Program-made: the position numbers and the translations under genes
The notes under the pieces: generated by a model
The model's input: the letters and a program-made list of their open reading frames with translations, nothing else
Database searches by the model: none
Told to the model about the DNA's origin: nothing
In this document: piece after piece, positions 56,385 through 64,000 of the stretch
Numbering within the stretch: position 1 is the first letter of the stretch
Layout: the number at the start of each line of letters is the position of its first letter
Source of the DNA: Acrocarpospora catenulata
GTDB taxonomy: Bacteria; Actinomycetota; Actinomycetes; Streptosporangiales; Streptosporangiaceae
Direction of reading: 5' to 3'
Assembly (NCBI RefSeq): GCF_018476525.1
Contig: NZ_JAHCST010000002.1
Coordinates: 1-64,000 of the forward strand
Length of the DNA: 64,000 nt

Positions 56385-57307
56385 TCGGCGCGACAGAGGA
56401 GCGGGTACGGGACCTGACACCCGTGGCCGACGCGGACCTGGAGCGCATGCTCCGGATCCGGTACTTCGAACGGGCGCTGCTGCGGCTGTTCGAACGCGGC
56501 CAGCTCAACGGCACCACCCACACCTGCCTGGGCCAGGAGCACGTGCCGGTCGCGGTGACCGGCCTGCTGGACCCGGAAGACTTCGTGTTCAGCAACCACC
56601 GGGGCCACGGCCACTTCCTGGCCAGGTACGACGAGCCGCACGCGCTGCTCGCCGAGATCATGGGCCGGGAGGGCGCGCTCTGCAACGGGGTCGGCGGCAG
56701 CCAGCACATCTTTCACGAGCGTTTCCTGTCCACCGGGGTGCAGGGCGAGAGCCTGCCGGTGGCGGTCGGGGTGGCGCTGCGGCTGAAGCGGACGGCGCCG
56801 GGACGGCTCGCCTGCGCGTACATCGGGGACGGGACCTGGGGCGAGGGCTCGGTCTACGAGGCGCTGAACATGGCGCAGCTGTGGCGGGCGCCGCTGCTGG
56901 TGGTGGTCGAGCACAACCGCATCGCCCAGTCCACGCCGACCACCGTGCAGATGGCCGGGACGGTCGCGGGCCGGGCGGCGGCCTTCGGGGTGCTCCACCA
57001 CCGGGTGGACGCGGTGGACGTGAACGTGATCCGCGCCGAACTGGCCCCGCTGCTGGCCAGGGCCCGCTCCGAGTCCCGCCCGGTGGTGGCCGAGATCGCC
57101 GTACACCGGCTGGGCCCGCACAGCAAGGGCGACGACACCCGCACCTCCGAGGAGCTGCGGGAGGCCGCCGAGCACGACTGGCACCCCCGGTACGCCGCGG
57201 CCTTCCCCGAGCAGTTCGCCCGGCTGGAGGAGGAGCAGCGGGCCTTCGTGGAGCGCGTCGTGGACGACGTCATGATCCGCCCGCTCTCGGCCTGGGAGCG
57301 GCCATGA
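56381..57307 (+). CDS. 2-oxo acid dehydrogenase E1 component, alpha subunit
   Basis: 308-aa thiamine diphosphate enzyme subunit. RIRYFERALLRLFERGQ at the start, SNHRGHGHFLA with the cofactor-binding His residues, and the ThDP/Mg motif GDGTWGEGSVYEALNMA followed by VVVEHN. The size and HRGHGH pattern fit the acetoin/pyruvate-type alpha subunits. With E1-beta and E2 it would oxidatively decarboxylate a 2-oxo acid to an acyl-lipoyl, or catalyse an acyloin reaction. Located inside an NRPS operon, it probably supplies a building block. ATGA overlap with both neighbours. Confidence 0.9.
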   Translation: MIGATEERVRDLTPVADADLERMLRIRYFERALLRLFERGQLNGTTHTCLGQEHVPVAVTGLLDPEDFVFSNHRGHGHFLARYDEPHALLAEIMGREGALCNGVGGSQHIFHERFLSTGVQGESLPVAVGVALRLKRTAPGRLACAYIGDGTWGEGSVYEALNMAQLWRAPLLVVVEHNRIAQSTPTTVQMAGTVAGRAAAFGVLHHRVDAVDVNVIRAELAPLLARARSESRPVVAEIAVHRLGPHSKGDDTRTSEELREAAEHDWHPRYAAAFPEQFARLEEEQRAFVERVVDDVMIRPLSAWERP

Positions 57308-58287
57308 GGGTCGCCGAGCACCTGAACGAGGCGCTGCACACGCTGCTGGCCGCCGACCCGTCCGTGCACGTGCTGGGCGAGGACATCACCGACCCGTACG
57401 GCGGGGCGTTCAAAATCACCAAGGGCCTGTCCACCAGGTTCGGCGACCGGGTCGTCTCGACCCCGCTGAGCGAGGGCGGCATCGTCGGCGTGGGCGCCGG
57501 CCTGGCGCTGGCCGGGGACCGGGCGATCGTGGAGATCATGTTCGGCGACTTCGCCGCGCTCGCCTTCGACCAGCTGCTCAACTTCGCCAGCAAGTCCACC
57601 GCCATGTACGGCCGCCAGGTCCCGATCCCGCTGATCGTGCGCTGCCCCACCGGCGGCCGCCGCGGCTACGGCCCGACGCACAGCCAGAGCCCGCAGAAAC
57701 ACTTCATCGGCATGCCCGGCCTGGCCCTGTACGAGCTGAGCCCCTTCCACGACGCGCACGCCCTGCTCACCGACATGTTCGCCCGCCAGGCCCCCTGCGT
57801 GCTCTTCGAGGACAAGGTGCTCTACACCCGGCGGATCTGCCGGGACGGCGTGGTGGACGACCTGTTCCGGTTCGAGCTGACCGGCGGCTGGGCCCGCGTG
57901 TACGCCGACGGCGACCTGCCCCCGGACTGCGTGATCATCGCGCCCGGTGGGCTGGCCGACCGGGCCCTGGAGGCGATGCGGGAGCTGCTCATCGAGCACG
58001 AGATCACCTGCGTGCTGCTGGTCCCCGGCCGCCTCTACCCGCTGGAGGTGGCCCCGGTGCTGGACCTGCTCCGCTCGGCCGGCACGGTCTGCGTGGCCGA
58101 GGACGGCACCGCCGGCGGCACCTGGGGGGCCGAGGTGGCCCGATTGCTCCACCCGGCACTGTGGGACACCCTGTCCGGCCCGATCCGGCTGGTCAGCGGC
58201 GCGGACTCGGTCATCCCGACCGCCCCGCACCTGGAACGCGAGGTCATCGTGCAGGCGGACACCATCAGGAAGGCAGTGCTCGCGTGA
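57304..58287 (+). CDS. 2-oxo acid dehydrogenase E1 component, beta subunit
   Basis: 327-aa partner of the preceding subunit. Motifs VLGEDITDPYGGAFKITKGL, STPLSEGGIVGVGAGLAL, RCPTGGRRGYGPTHSQSPQ (active-site His) and VCVAEDGTAGGTWGAEV are those of the transketolase-like pyrimidine-binding and C-terminal domains. It forms an alpha2-beta2 tetramer with E1-alpha in known family members. Coupled to E2 by a GTGA overlap. Confidence 0.92.
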   Translation: MRVAEHLNEALHTLLAADPSVHVLGEDITDPYGGAFKITKGLSTRFGDRVVSTPLSEGGIVGVGAGLALAGDRAIVEIMFGDFAALAFDQLLNFASKSTAMYGRQVPIPLIVRCPTGGRRGYGPTHSQSPQKHFIGMPGLALYELSPFHDAHALLTDMFARQAPCVLFEDKVLYTRRICRDGVVDDLFRFELTGGWARVYADGDLPPDCVIIAPGGLADRALEAMRELLIEHEITCVLLVPGRLYPLEVAPVLDLLRSAGTVCVAEDGTAGGTWGAEVARLLHPALWDTLSGPIRLVSGADSVIPTAPHLEREVIVQADTIRKAVLA

Positions 58288-59396
58288 TCGAGATCCGGGT
58301 GCCCAAGCTCAACAACAACGACACCAGCTACGTGCTGGTGGAGTGGCTGGCCGACGACGGTGCCGCCGTGGCCATCGGCGACCCGCTGGTGGTGGTGGAG
58401 ACCTCCAAGACCGCCGAGGAGCTCTGCGCCGAGGACGCCGGCATCCTGCGCCGGGTGATCGCCGAGGGCGCCGACTGCGAGCCGGGCCAGCTGATCGCCC
58501 GCCTCCAGGCGCCGGGCGAGTCCGCGGAGATCCCTACGTCCGTGGAAGCGCCCACGGAGGCGGTGGAGGACGTCGTCATCACCGCCCCCGCCCGCGCCCG
58601 CATGGCCGAGCTCGGCGTGACGGCCGGGCAACTGGCCGTCCTCGGCAAGAAGGTGATCCGCCGCGAGGACGTGGAGAGCCTCGCCGCCTTGGCGGAGCAG
58701 GCCGCCGAGCCCGAGGACCCCCGCCTCGTCCGGCTCACCAAGGCCCAGCGCCTCACCGCCGAGGTGGTCAGCCTCTCGCACCAGACCGTCCCCGCCGCGT
58801 TCACCGCCGTCAAGGTCGACGTCACCGACACGGCCAAGCTGACCAGGGACCTGTCCCGGCACGCCCGCACCCTGATCGGCCTGTCCGAACTGCTGGTGAA
58901 GGCGGTCGCCGAGCAGCTGATCGAGTTCCCGCTGATGTTCGCCACCCTGGTCGAGCCCGGCACCGTACGGCTGGCCGAGGCGGCCCACGTGGGCGTCACC
59001 ATCGACGTCGGCAAGGGCCTGTTCATCCCGGTGGTCAGGGACGCGCAGGCCCGCCCGCTGGACGCCGTGGCCCGCGAGCTCATGGACTACCGGATGACCG
59101 CGCTGCGCGGCAGCTTCCGGGAGCGTGACCTGGAGGGCGCCAACATCACGGTGACCCTGCACAACGACGGCGCGGTGACGCTGGCGGTGCCGATCATCTA
59201 CCCCGGCCAGGTGGCCGCGCTCTCGCTGGCCGCCACCCAGCAGGAGGTGGTCCCGGCCGGGGAGGGCTTCGCGGTCCGGCAGGTGGTGCAGCTGGGGATC
59301 GCCTTCGACCACCGGGTGGTGAACGGGCGGGACGCCGCGCTCTTCCTGGCTGCGGTGAAACACCTACTGGAAACACCACGCCATTGGCTGGAATGA
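58284..59396 (+). CDS. 2-oxo acid dehydrogenase E2 (lipoyl acyltransferase)
   Basis: 370 aa. One lipoyl domain (1-80) with the lipoylation site VVVETSKTAEEL (Lys42). A short linker and a peripheral-subunit-binding domain (about 98-135, APARARMAELGV) follow. The catalytic acyltransferase domain (about 150-370) ends in FDHRVVNGRDAALFL. The catalytic His is present, but the canonical Asp of DHRxxDG is Asn, as in some branched-chain E2 proteins. No E3 gene is nearby; lipoamide dehydrogenase would come from elsewhere. In this operon it may transfer the acyl group to CoA or to the carrier protein encoded upstream. Confidence 0.9.
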   Translation: MIEIRVPKLNNNDTSYVLVEWLADDGAAVAIGDPLVVVETSKTAEELCAEDAGILRRVIAEGADCEPGQLIARLQAPGESAEIPTSVEAPTEAVEDVVITAPARARMAELGVTAGQLAVLGKKVIRREDVESLAALAEQAAEPEDPRLVRLTKAQRLTAEVVSLSHQTVPAAFTAVKVDVTDTAKLTRDLSRHARTLIGLSELLVKAVAEQLIEFPLMFATLVEPGTVRLAEAAHVGVTIDVGKGLFIPVVRDAQARPLDAVARELMDYRMTALRGSFRERDLEGANITVTLHNDGAVTLAVPIIYPGQVAALSLAATQQEVVPAGEGFAVRQVVQLGIAFDHRVVNGRDAALFLAAVKHLLETPRHWLE

Positions 59397-59467
59397 CGCA
59401 CCATACGGTATTTCTGCTCATACCACTCAGTACGTGAGCAACCGCTACACAATTACCAAGGAGACCC

Positions 59468-60766
59468 ATGAACGCTCTGCGGTTCCCGAGCGACTTCGTC
59501 TGGGGCGCGGCCACTTCCGCGTACCAGATCGAAGGAGCGACCAAGGAGGACGGGCGGGGGGTGTCCATCTGGGACACCTTCGCCGCCACCCCGGGAAAAG
59601 TGCGGAACGGCGACACCGGGGACCCCGGGGCCGACCACTACCACCGCTACGAGCAGGACCTGGACCTGATGCGGGACCTGGAACTGCGCAGCTACCGGTT
59701 CTCGGTGGCCTGGCCGCGGATCCAGCCCACCGGGAAGGGCGCGCCCAACCAGAAGGGCCTGGACTTCTACCGGCGGCTGGTGGACGGATTGGTCGAACGG
59801 GGCATCCGGCCGATGGTCACGCTCTTCCACTGGGACCTGCCGCAGGCGCTCCAGGACGAGGGCGGCTGGGAGAGCCGGGAGACCGCGCACCGGTTCGCCG
59901 ACTACGCCGAGATCGTCTTCGGGGCGCTGCACGTCCGGGACTGGCTGACCATCAACGAGCCGAAGACGGTGGTGGAGTGCGGCTACAAGACGGGCGTGCA
60001 CGCCCCTGGCGTGGCCGACTGGGACCGGGCCCTGGTGGCCTGCCACCACCTGCTGCTGGCGCACGGCCTGGCCAGCCGCGTCCTGCACGAGCAGTACGCC
60101 GGCCGCCGGATCGGCCCCGCGCTCAACCTGCACCCGACCTACCCAGCCGAGGACACCCCCGAGGCCAGGACGGCGGCCTGGCACCAGGACGGGCTGGAGA
60201 ACCGGCTCTACCTCGACCCGATCTTCAAGGGCGCCTACCCCGAGGGGATCCTGACCGACCGCAGCCACATCCACGAGGGCGACCTGGCCGCCATCAGCGA
60301 GCCCGTCGACCTGCTCGCGGTGCAGTACTACACGCCGGTCTTCGTCGGCTCGGACGGCGAGCGGGTGATCAAGCATCCGGTGCGTGCGGCGAGCTGGCTG
60401 GAGGACTACCCGGACGGCTTCCACGACATCCTGGTCCAGGTCAAGCGGGACTACCCCGAGGTCCCGCTGGTCATCACCGAGAACGGCCTGGCCACCGACG
60501 ACGAGCCCGGCCAGGACGGCCGGGTCGCGGACCTGGACCGCATCTCCTACCTGCGCGGCCACCTGGCGGCACTGCACCGGGCGATGAAGGCGGGCGTACG
60601 GGTGGAGGGCTACCACGTCTGGTCGCTGCTCGACAACTACGAGTGGGCCGAGGGCTACGCCCAGCGGTTCGGCGTCGTGCACGTGGACTTCGCCACCCAG
60701 CACCGCACTCTCAAGGACAGCGCCCTCTGGTACCGCGACGTGATCAAGACCGGAGAAGTCCGATAA
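59468..60766 (+). CDS. GH1 beta-glucosidase, second copy
   Basis: 432-aa family 1 glycosidase without signal peptide: FVWGAATSAYQIEGA, acid/base TINEPK, nucleophile VITENGLA, WSLLDNYEWAEGY. It is 71 bp after the E2 gene, with AAGGAGA just before the ATG, and is probably in the same CebR-controlled unit. It may hydrolyse cello-oligosaccharides like BglC, or trim the glucosyl group from the NRPS product, as glycosidases do in some antibiotic self-protection systems. A CebR box follows it. Confidence 0.92.
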   Translation: MNALRFPSDFVWGAATSAYQIEGATKEDGRGVSIWDTFAATPGKVRNGDTGDPGADHYHRYEQDLDLMRDLELRSYRFSVAWPRIQPTGKGAPNQKGLDFYRRLVDGLVERGIRPMVTLFHWDLPQALQDEGGWESRETAHRFADYAEIVFGALHVRDWLTINEPKTVVECGYKTGVHAPGVADWDRALVACHHLLLAHGLASRVLHEQYAGRRIGPALNLHPTYPAEDTPEARTAAWHQDGLENRLYLDPIFKGAYPEGILTDRSHIHEGDLAAISEPVDLLAVQYYTPVFVGSDGERVIKHPVRAASWLEDYPDGFHDILVQVKRDYPEVPLVITENGLATDDEPGQDGRVADLDRISYLRGHLAALHRAMKAGVRVEGYHVWSLLDNYEWAEGYAQRFGVVHVDFATQHRTLKDSALWYRDVIKTGEVR

Positions 60767-60789
60767 TCCCAGCAAACCGCCCCCTTTTG

Positions 60790-60818
60790 TTGACTCTCCA
60801 ACCTAAAGGACTAGGATT
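60790..60818 (+). promoter_or_regulatory. Probable promoter of the epimerase gene
   Basis: TTGACT at 60790-60795 and AGGATT at 60813-60818 (17-bp spacer; TAGGAT with 16 bp is equivalent). The CebR box begins about 12 bases downstream, the same arrangement as at the NRPS promoter. Confidence 0.55.
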
Positions 60819-60829
60819 ACCCATAGTAG

Positions 60830-60843
60830 TGGGAGCGCTCCCA
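60830..60843. promoter_or_regulatory. CebR operator ahead of the epimerase gene
   Basis: Perfect TGGGAGCGCTCCCA (16 bp with flanking G/C, 60829-60844), 151 bp before the GTG at 60994. Confidence 0.88.
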
Positions 60844-60993
60844 CAATCGCTCGGTTCCCCTCCGTAAACTGATCTCGTCCGGCCGCGCCGGTGTCTGGAG
60901 CTATGGAGGGAGGACACCGGCTGAACGCGGCCGGACCAGGCCAATGCCGGCCAACGTACGGTTCGGTTAATAAACACAGAGAGGACACCCCCC

Positions 60994-61872
60994 GTGTCTA
61001 CGTACACCCTTCTTGGCGGTGGATATCAGGCGGATGTGACGGATGTCGGCGCAGCCGTGCATGGACTGCGTTTCGACGGACGTGAGTTGATACCGGGCTG
61101 GGCGCCGGAAGGGCCTCCCCCGTTCTTCAACGGCGCCGTGCTGGCCCCGTGGCCCAACCGGGTGGTCGGCGCGCGGTATGTCTTCGCCGACGAGTGCTTC
61201 GAGTTGCCGGTGAACGAGCCCGAGCGGGGCCACGCCCTGCACGGGTTCGTCGCCGCCGTGCCGTGGACCTGCGCCGAGTTCGCCTGCGTCGAGGACGACC
61301 ACGCGTTCGCCCGGTTCACCCACACCCTGGAACCCCAGCCCGGCTACCCGTTCCGGCTCCGCCTGGAGACCCGCCACGACCTGTCCGCCGCCGGGCTCAC
61401 CACCACCGTCACCGCCGAGAACATCGGCGAGAACGCCGCGCCGTACGGCACCGGACCGCACCCGTGGCTGCTGGCAGGACCGGATGTGCGGGAGTACGAG
61501 CTGGACCTGCCGGCCGCCAAGGTCCTCCTGGTGGACGAGCTGCTCGCCCCCCGCGCGCTGGAGGACGTCACCTACACCCCCTACGACTACCGCCAGGCGC
61601 GCCGGATCGGGGACACCGCCATCGACCACGCCTTCACCGCGCTGGCCGAGGGCCAGGTGCGGGTGCGCGGCCCGGAGGGCGGCCTGGAGATGTCCTGGGA
61701 CGCGACCGTGCTGCCGTGGGTCCAGATCTGCACCGGCACCGGGCTCGACTACCACGGCCTGGCGGTGGAGCCGATGACCTGTCCGCCGGACGCGTTCAAC
61801 TCGGGGACCGACCTGATCGTGCTGAAGCCGGGCGACACCCACCGGGCCGCCTGGACCCTCGCCGCCCTTTGA
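60994..61872 (+). CDS. Aldose 1-epimerase family protein
   Basis: 292-aa galactose-mutarotase-like protein. Active-site residues are visible: His in ERGHALHGF and GPHPW, and the catalytic Glu in LAVEPMTCPPDAFN. It interconverts alpha and beta anomers, plausibly glucose released by the beta-glucosidases. GTG at 60994 with AGAGAGGA upstream. First gene of a unit with its own promoter and CebR box. Confidence 0.88.
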   Translation: MSTYTLLGGGYQADVTDVGAAVHGLRFDGRELIPGWAPEGPPPFFNGAVLAPWPNRVVGARYVFADECFELPVNEPERGHALHGFVAAVPWTCAEFACVEDDHAFARFTHTLEPQPGYPFRLRLETRHDLSAAGLTTTVTAENIGENAAPYGTGPHPWLLAGPDVREYELDLPAAKVLLVDELLAPRALEDVTYTPYDYRQARRIGDTAIDHAFTALAEGQVRVRGPEGGLEMSWDATVLPWVQICTGTGLDYHGLAVEPMTCPPDAFNSGTDLIVLKPGDTHRAAWTLAAL

Positions 61873-61903
61873 CCCCCGAGACCCCTTTCAAACATGGACG
61901 GAC

Positions 61904-62890
61904 ATGGATAGCAGGACCAAGCGGCGCCTGACCGCCGCCGAGCTGGACGCCCTCGTGCTGGACGCGCTGGGGGTGGGCATGGTCTCCTCCGAGGAGCTCA
62001 CGGACGGCTTCGCCAACGCCGTCTGGCGGCTCGGCCTGGAGGACGGCAGGGACGTCGTGCTCAAGGTCAGCCCGCCGCCCGACCTGAAGCTGCTCACCTA
62101 CGAGCGGGACCTGCTCCGCACCGAGGCGATGGTCTACCAGCTGGCGGCCGACGCCGACCTCCCGCTCGCGGCCCTGCTGCACGCCGGCTTCGACGACCCG
62201 TTGATCGGCGGCGACTTCCTCATCCTGTCCGCCCTGGACGGGGTGCCGTGGAACCGGGCCACCGTGACCCCGGACCAGGAGCGGGTCATCCGCTTCGAAC
62301 TCGGCGCCTGCCTGGCCCGGCTGCACACCATCCCCGGCCACGGCGTCTTCGGCTACCCGTACGCGGGACTGACCGGCCGCACCTGGCGGGAGGCGTTCCT
62401 GGTGATGGCCGGGGCCATCCTGGACGACGCGGTCCGGTACGCCACCCGGTTACCCGCCTCCATCGTGGAGATCGCCGGGCTGTTCCACCGGAACGGCCCC
62501 GCGCTGGACGAGATCGTCGTCCCCCGCCTGGTGCACTTCGACATCTGGCCCGGCAACGTCTTCCTCAGGGACGGCGGGATCGAGGCGCTGATCGACCACG
62601 AGCGGGCCTTCTGGGGTGACCCGATCGCCGACTTCGTCACCCCCACCATCTTCGGCGAGATCCAGGGCGACGACCCGATGCTGGTCGGCTACCACGACGC
62701 CGGGGGCGGGCAGGGCCTGTTCACCCACACCACCGAGGTGCGGGTCGCCCTCTACCGGGCCTACCTGTACCTGATCATGCTGGTCGAGGAGGCTCCCCGG
62801 CAGCACCCGGAGGAGGAGTACAAACAGATCCGCACCCTCGCCACCGAGGGCCTGGTCCGCGCCCTGGAGGTCCTCAGACGAGGCAGGTGA
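61904..62890 (+). CDS. APH-family phosphotransferase
   Basis: 328-aa kinase-like protein of the aminoglycoside phosphotransferase/fructosamine kinase fold. Nucleotide-site Lys in DVVLKVSPP; catalytic loop LVHFDIWPGNVF (HxDxxxxN); metal Asp in LIDHERAFWGDP. It lies 31 bp after the epimerase, so co-transcribed. Family members phosphorylate antibiotics, sugars or choline. Here it may phosphorylate a sugar as part of cellobiose use, or modify the cluster 2 product as self-protection; the sequence does not decide. Confidence 0.85.
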   Translation: MDSRTKRRLTAAELDALVLDALGVGMVSSEELTDGFANAVWRLGLEDGRDVVLKVSPPPDLKLLTYERDLLRTEAMVYQLAADADLPLAALLHAGFDDPLIGGDFLILSALDGVPWNRATVTPDQERVIRFELGACLARLHTIPGHGVFGYPYAGLTGRTWREAFLVMAGAILDDAVRYATRLPASIVEIAGLFHRNGPALDEIVVPRLVHFDIWPGNVFLRDGGIEALIDHERAFWGDPIADFVTPTIFGEIQGDDPMLVGYHDAGGGQGLFTHTTEVRVALYRAYLYLIMLVEEAPRQHPEEEYKQIRTLATEGLVRALEVLRRGR

Positions 62891-62930
62891 ACGCCCGGCC
62901 TCCCGTCAACGCTCGGCGTCCTGGCAGCCG

Positions 62931-63677
62931 TCAGGCGAGCCGGGTGAGCAGGATCGGCGTGCTGGTCGGCTGCTCCGAGCCGCCGGCCGGTTCGACCGTC
63001 AGCCCGAACCGCCGCGCCCCGCCGGACACCGGCACGGTGGCGGTGCGCACCCCGCCGCCGTCCACCAGCCCCGCCGACCGCGTCCCGCCCGGGCCGATCA
63101 GCCACATCTGGTACGTCCGGCCCGCGGGCAACGCCGGCAGGTCGGAGGCGAACAGCAGCCGCCCCTGGCCCGCGGAGGCCACCACGGTCGCCGAACCGCC
63201 GCCGGTCAACGGCACCCTGCGGACCACCACGTCCGGCGCGGCCAGCAGGCCCGTGGTCTCGGCCAGGGTGCGGTCCCGCTGCCGCACGGTGGTCACCGCC
63301 AGCACACCCGCCGAGACCGCCGCCGCCACCGAGACCGCCACCAGCCCGACCGCGATCCGGCCGCGCCACCGGACGCGCGTCCTGGCCCGCTCCCTCGCCC
63401 GGCTCTTGGCGAGCTGGTAAGGCGTCGGCTCCGCGCGCACGGGCTCCGGCGGAAGCTGCCGCACCTGGGCGATCTCCGTCAGCACCCGGGGCCTCAGCCG
63501 CGGCGGCGGCCGCTCCGCCACACCCGCGGCCAGCGCCCCCGCGGTCTCCCGCAGCCCGAGCACCTCCCCCGCGCACGCCTCACAGCGCATCAGGTGTTCC
63601 TCGAACACCCCCTGTTCCTCATCCGGCAGCGCGTTCAGCACGTACGCCCCCAAGAGGGTGTGGAGGTCGTCGTTCAT
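62931..63677 (-). CDS. Anti-sigma factor (RskA-type, zinc-binding)
   Basis: 248 aa. The N-terminal zinc anti-sigma domain carries the HxxxCxxC motif (EEHLMRCEACAG) after LLGAYVLNALPDEE. One transmembrane helix (about 108-130, AVGLVAVSVAAAVSAGVLAV) leads to an extracytoplasmic RskA domain (MWLIGPGGTRSAGL). It would hold an ECF sigma factor at the membrane until released by proteolysis. ATG at 63677 is chosen because AGGGGGG lies upstream; a GTG 6 bp earlier is possible. No sigma factor gene lies upstream of it: the next gene is a divergent oxidoreductase. Confidence 0.88.
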   Translation of the reverse strand: MNDDLHTLLGAYVLNALPDEEQGVFEEHLMRCEACAGEVLGLRETAGALAAGVAERPPPRLRPRVLTEIAQVRQLPPEPVRAEPTPYQLAKSRARERARTRVRWRGRIAVGLVAVSVAAAVSAGVLAVTTVRQRDRTLAETTGLLAAPDVVVRRVPLTGGGSATVVASAGQGRLLFASDLPALPAGRTYQMWLIGPGGTRSAGLVDGGGVRTATVPVSGGARRFGLTVEPAGGSEQPTSTPILLTRLA

Positions 63678-63775
63678 GTCCACCCCCCTTTCACACTGCG
63701 CTATTCGCGCACCGTGGCCCGGCGGATTGGCGAGCCGGCGTCATTTTTCCCGGCATTCCAGGGTAAGGGTCCGAA

Positions 63776-64000
63776 GTGGACACGACATGTGTGATCGCGG
63801 GCGGCGGCCCCGCCGGCGCGATGCTGGCCCTGCTGCTGGCCAGAGCCGGCGTCCAGGTGACGCTGCTCGAGAAACACGCCGACTTCCTGCGGGACTTCCG
63901 AGGGGACACCATCCACCCGTCCACCCTCCAGGTGCTGGACGAGCTGGGCCTGCTGGGCGAGTTCCAGAAGCTGCCCTACCACGAGTTCCCCTACCTGGCC
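63776..64000 (+). CDS. FAD-dependent monooxygenase, 5' part only
   Basis: 75 codons in frame to the window edge. CVIAGGGPAGAMLALLLARAG is a Rossmann FAD site (GxGxxG), followed by VTLLEKHADF and FRGDTIHPSTLQVLDELGL, the pattern of class A flavoprotein hydroxylases (UbiH/PHBH group). GTG at 63776 with a weak GGGTAAGGG upstream. Cut off by the end of the window. Divergent from the anti-sigma gene. Confidence 0.85.
   Translation, partial: MDTTCVIAGGGPAGAMLALLLARAGVQVTLLEKHADFLRDFRGDTIHPSTLQVLDELGLLGEFQKLPYHEFPYLA

Overview
The window is high-GC DNA with GTG/TTG starts, GC-rich third codon positions and many 1-4 nt start/stop overlaps, so it is an actinomycete chromosome. The combination of NRPS-MFS fusions, a cebEFG-bglC-cebR locus and a sialic/Kdn-type pathway suggests a filamentous member, perhaps Streptosporangiales; this placement is inference from gene content only.

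Layout. 0-3.5 kb: starch-binding remnant and a secreted GH13 amylase with two CBM25 modules. 3.6-5.0 kb: a sensor kinase with no response regulator beside it, tail-to-tail with NRPS cluster 1. 4.9-18.4 kb: NRPS cluster 1. It consists of a C-A-T-TE-MFS fusion reading left, and, reading right, a two-module C-A-T-C-A-T synthetase, a degenerate stand-alone condensation protein and a NUDIX hydrolase. The divergent promoter carries a palindrome and a direct repeat that share a motif. 18.4-19.3 kb: lipoprotein esterase. 19.3-20.0 kb: a non-coding stretch rich in hairpins. 20-24.3 kb: a three-gene operon for a nonulosonic (sialic or Kdn-like) acid: CMP-transferase/HAD/synthase fusion, GT2, and a polysialyltransferase-like protein. 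24.3-27.8 kb: pirin, an Rpn-like nuclease with a duplicated tail, and a secreted CHAP protein. 27.8-36.2 kb: a left-reading nitrilase cluster of the Nit1C (MSMEG_0565-0572) type, with one intact nitrilase and one lacking the catalytic Cys and Glu. 36.3-38.5 kb: two further glycosyltransferase-like genes. 38.8-40.4 kb: secreted sulfatase.

40.6-62.9 kb is the most interesting part. A cello-oligosaccharide uptake and use locus (cebEFG-bglC-cebR) carries perfect copies of the CebR operator TGGGAGCGCTCCCA. The same perfect 14-mer sits just downstream of a promoter-like sequence ahead of NRPS cluster 2 and ahead of an epimerase/phosphotransferase pair; a 12/14 copy and a variant palindrome lie in the same divergent control region. 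Cluster 2 holds a SyrP-like hydroxylase and a GT1 glycosyltransferase reading left. Reading right are a second C-A-T-TE-MFS fusion, a free carrier protein, a GT4 glycosyltransferase, E1-alpha, E1-beta and E2 of a 2-oxo acid dehydrogenase, and a second GH1 beta-glucosidase. The layout suggests a small glycosylated acyl-Asx-type metabolite made in response to cello-oligosaccharides, with the exporter built into the synthetase. The thioesterase domains of both fusions have Cys at the nucleophile position.

The right end has an anti-sigma factor without its sigma gene and the start of an FAD monooxygenase. I saw no rRNA, tRNA, CRISPR array, insertion sequence or phage module.
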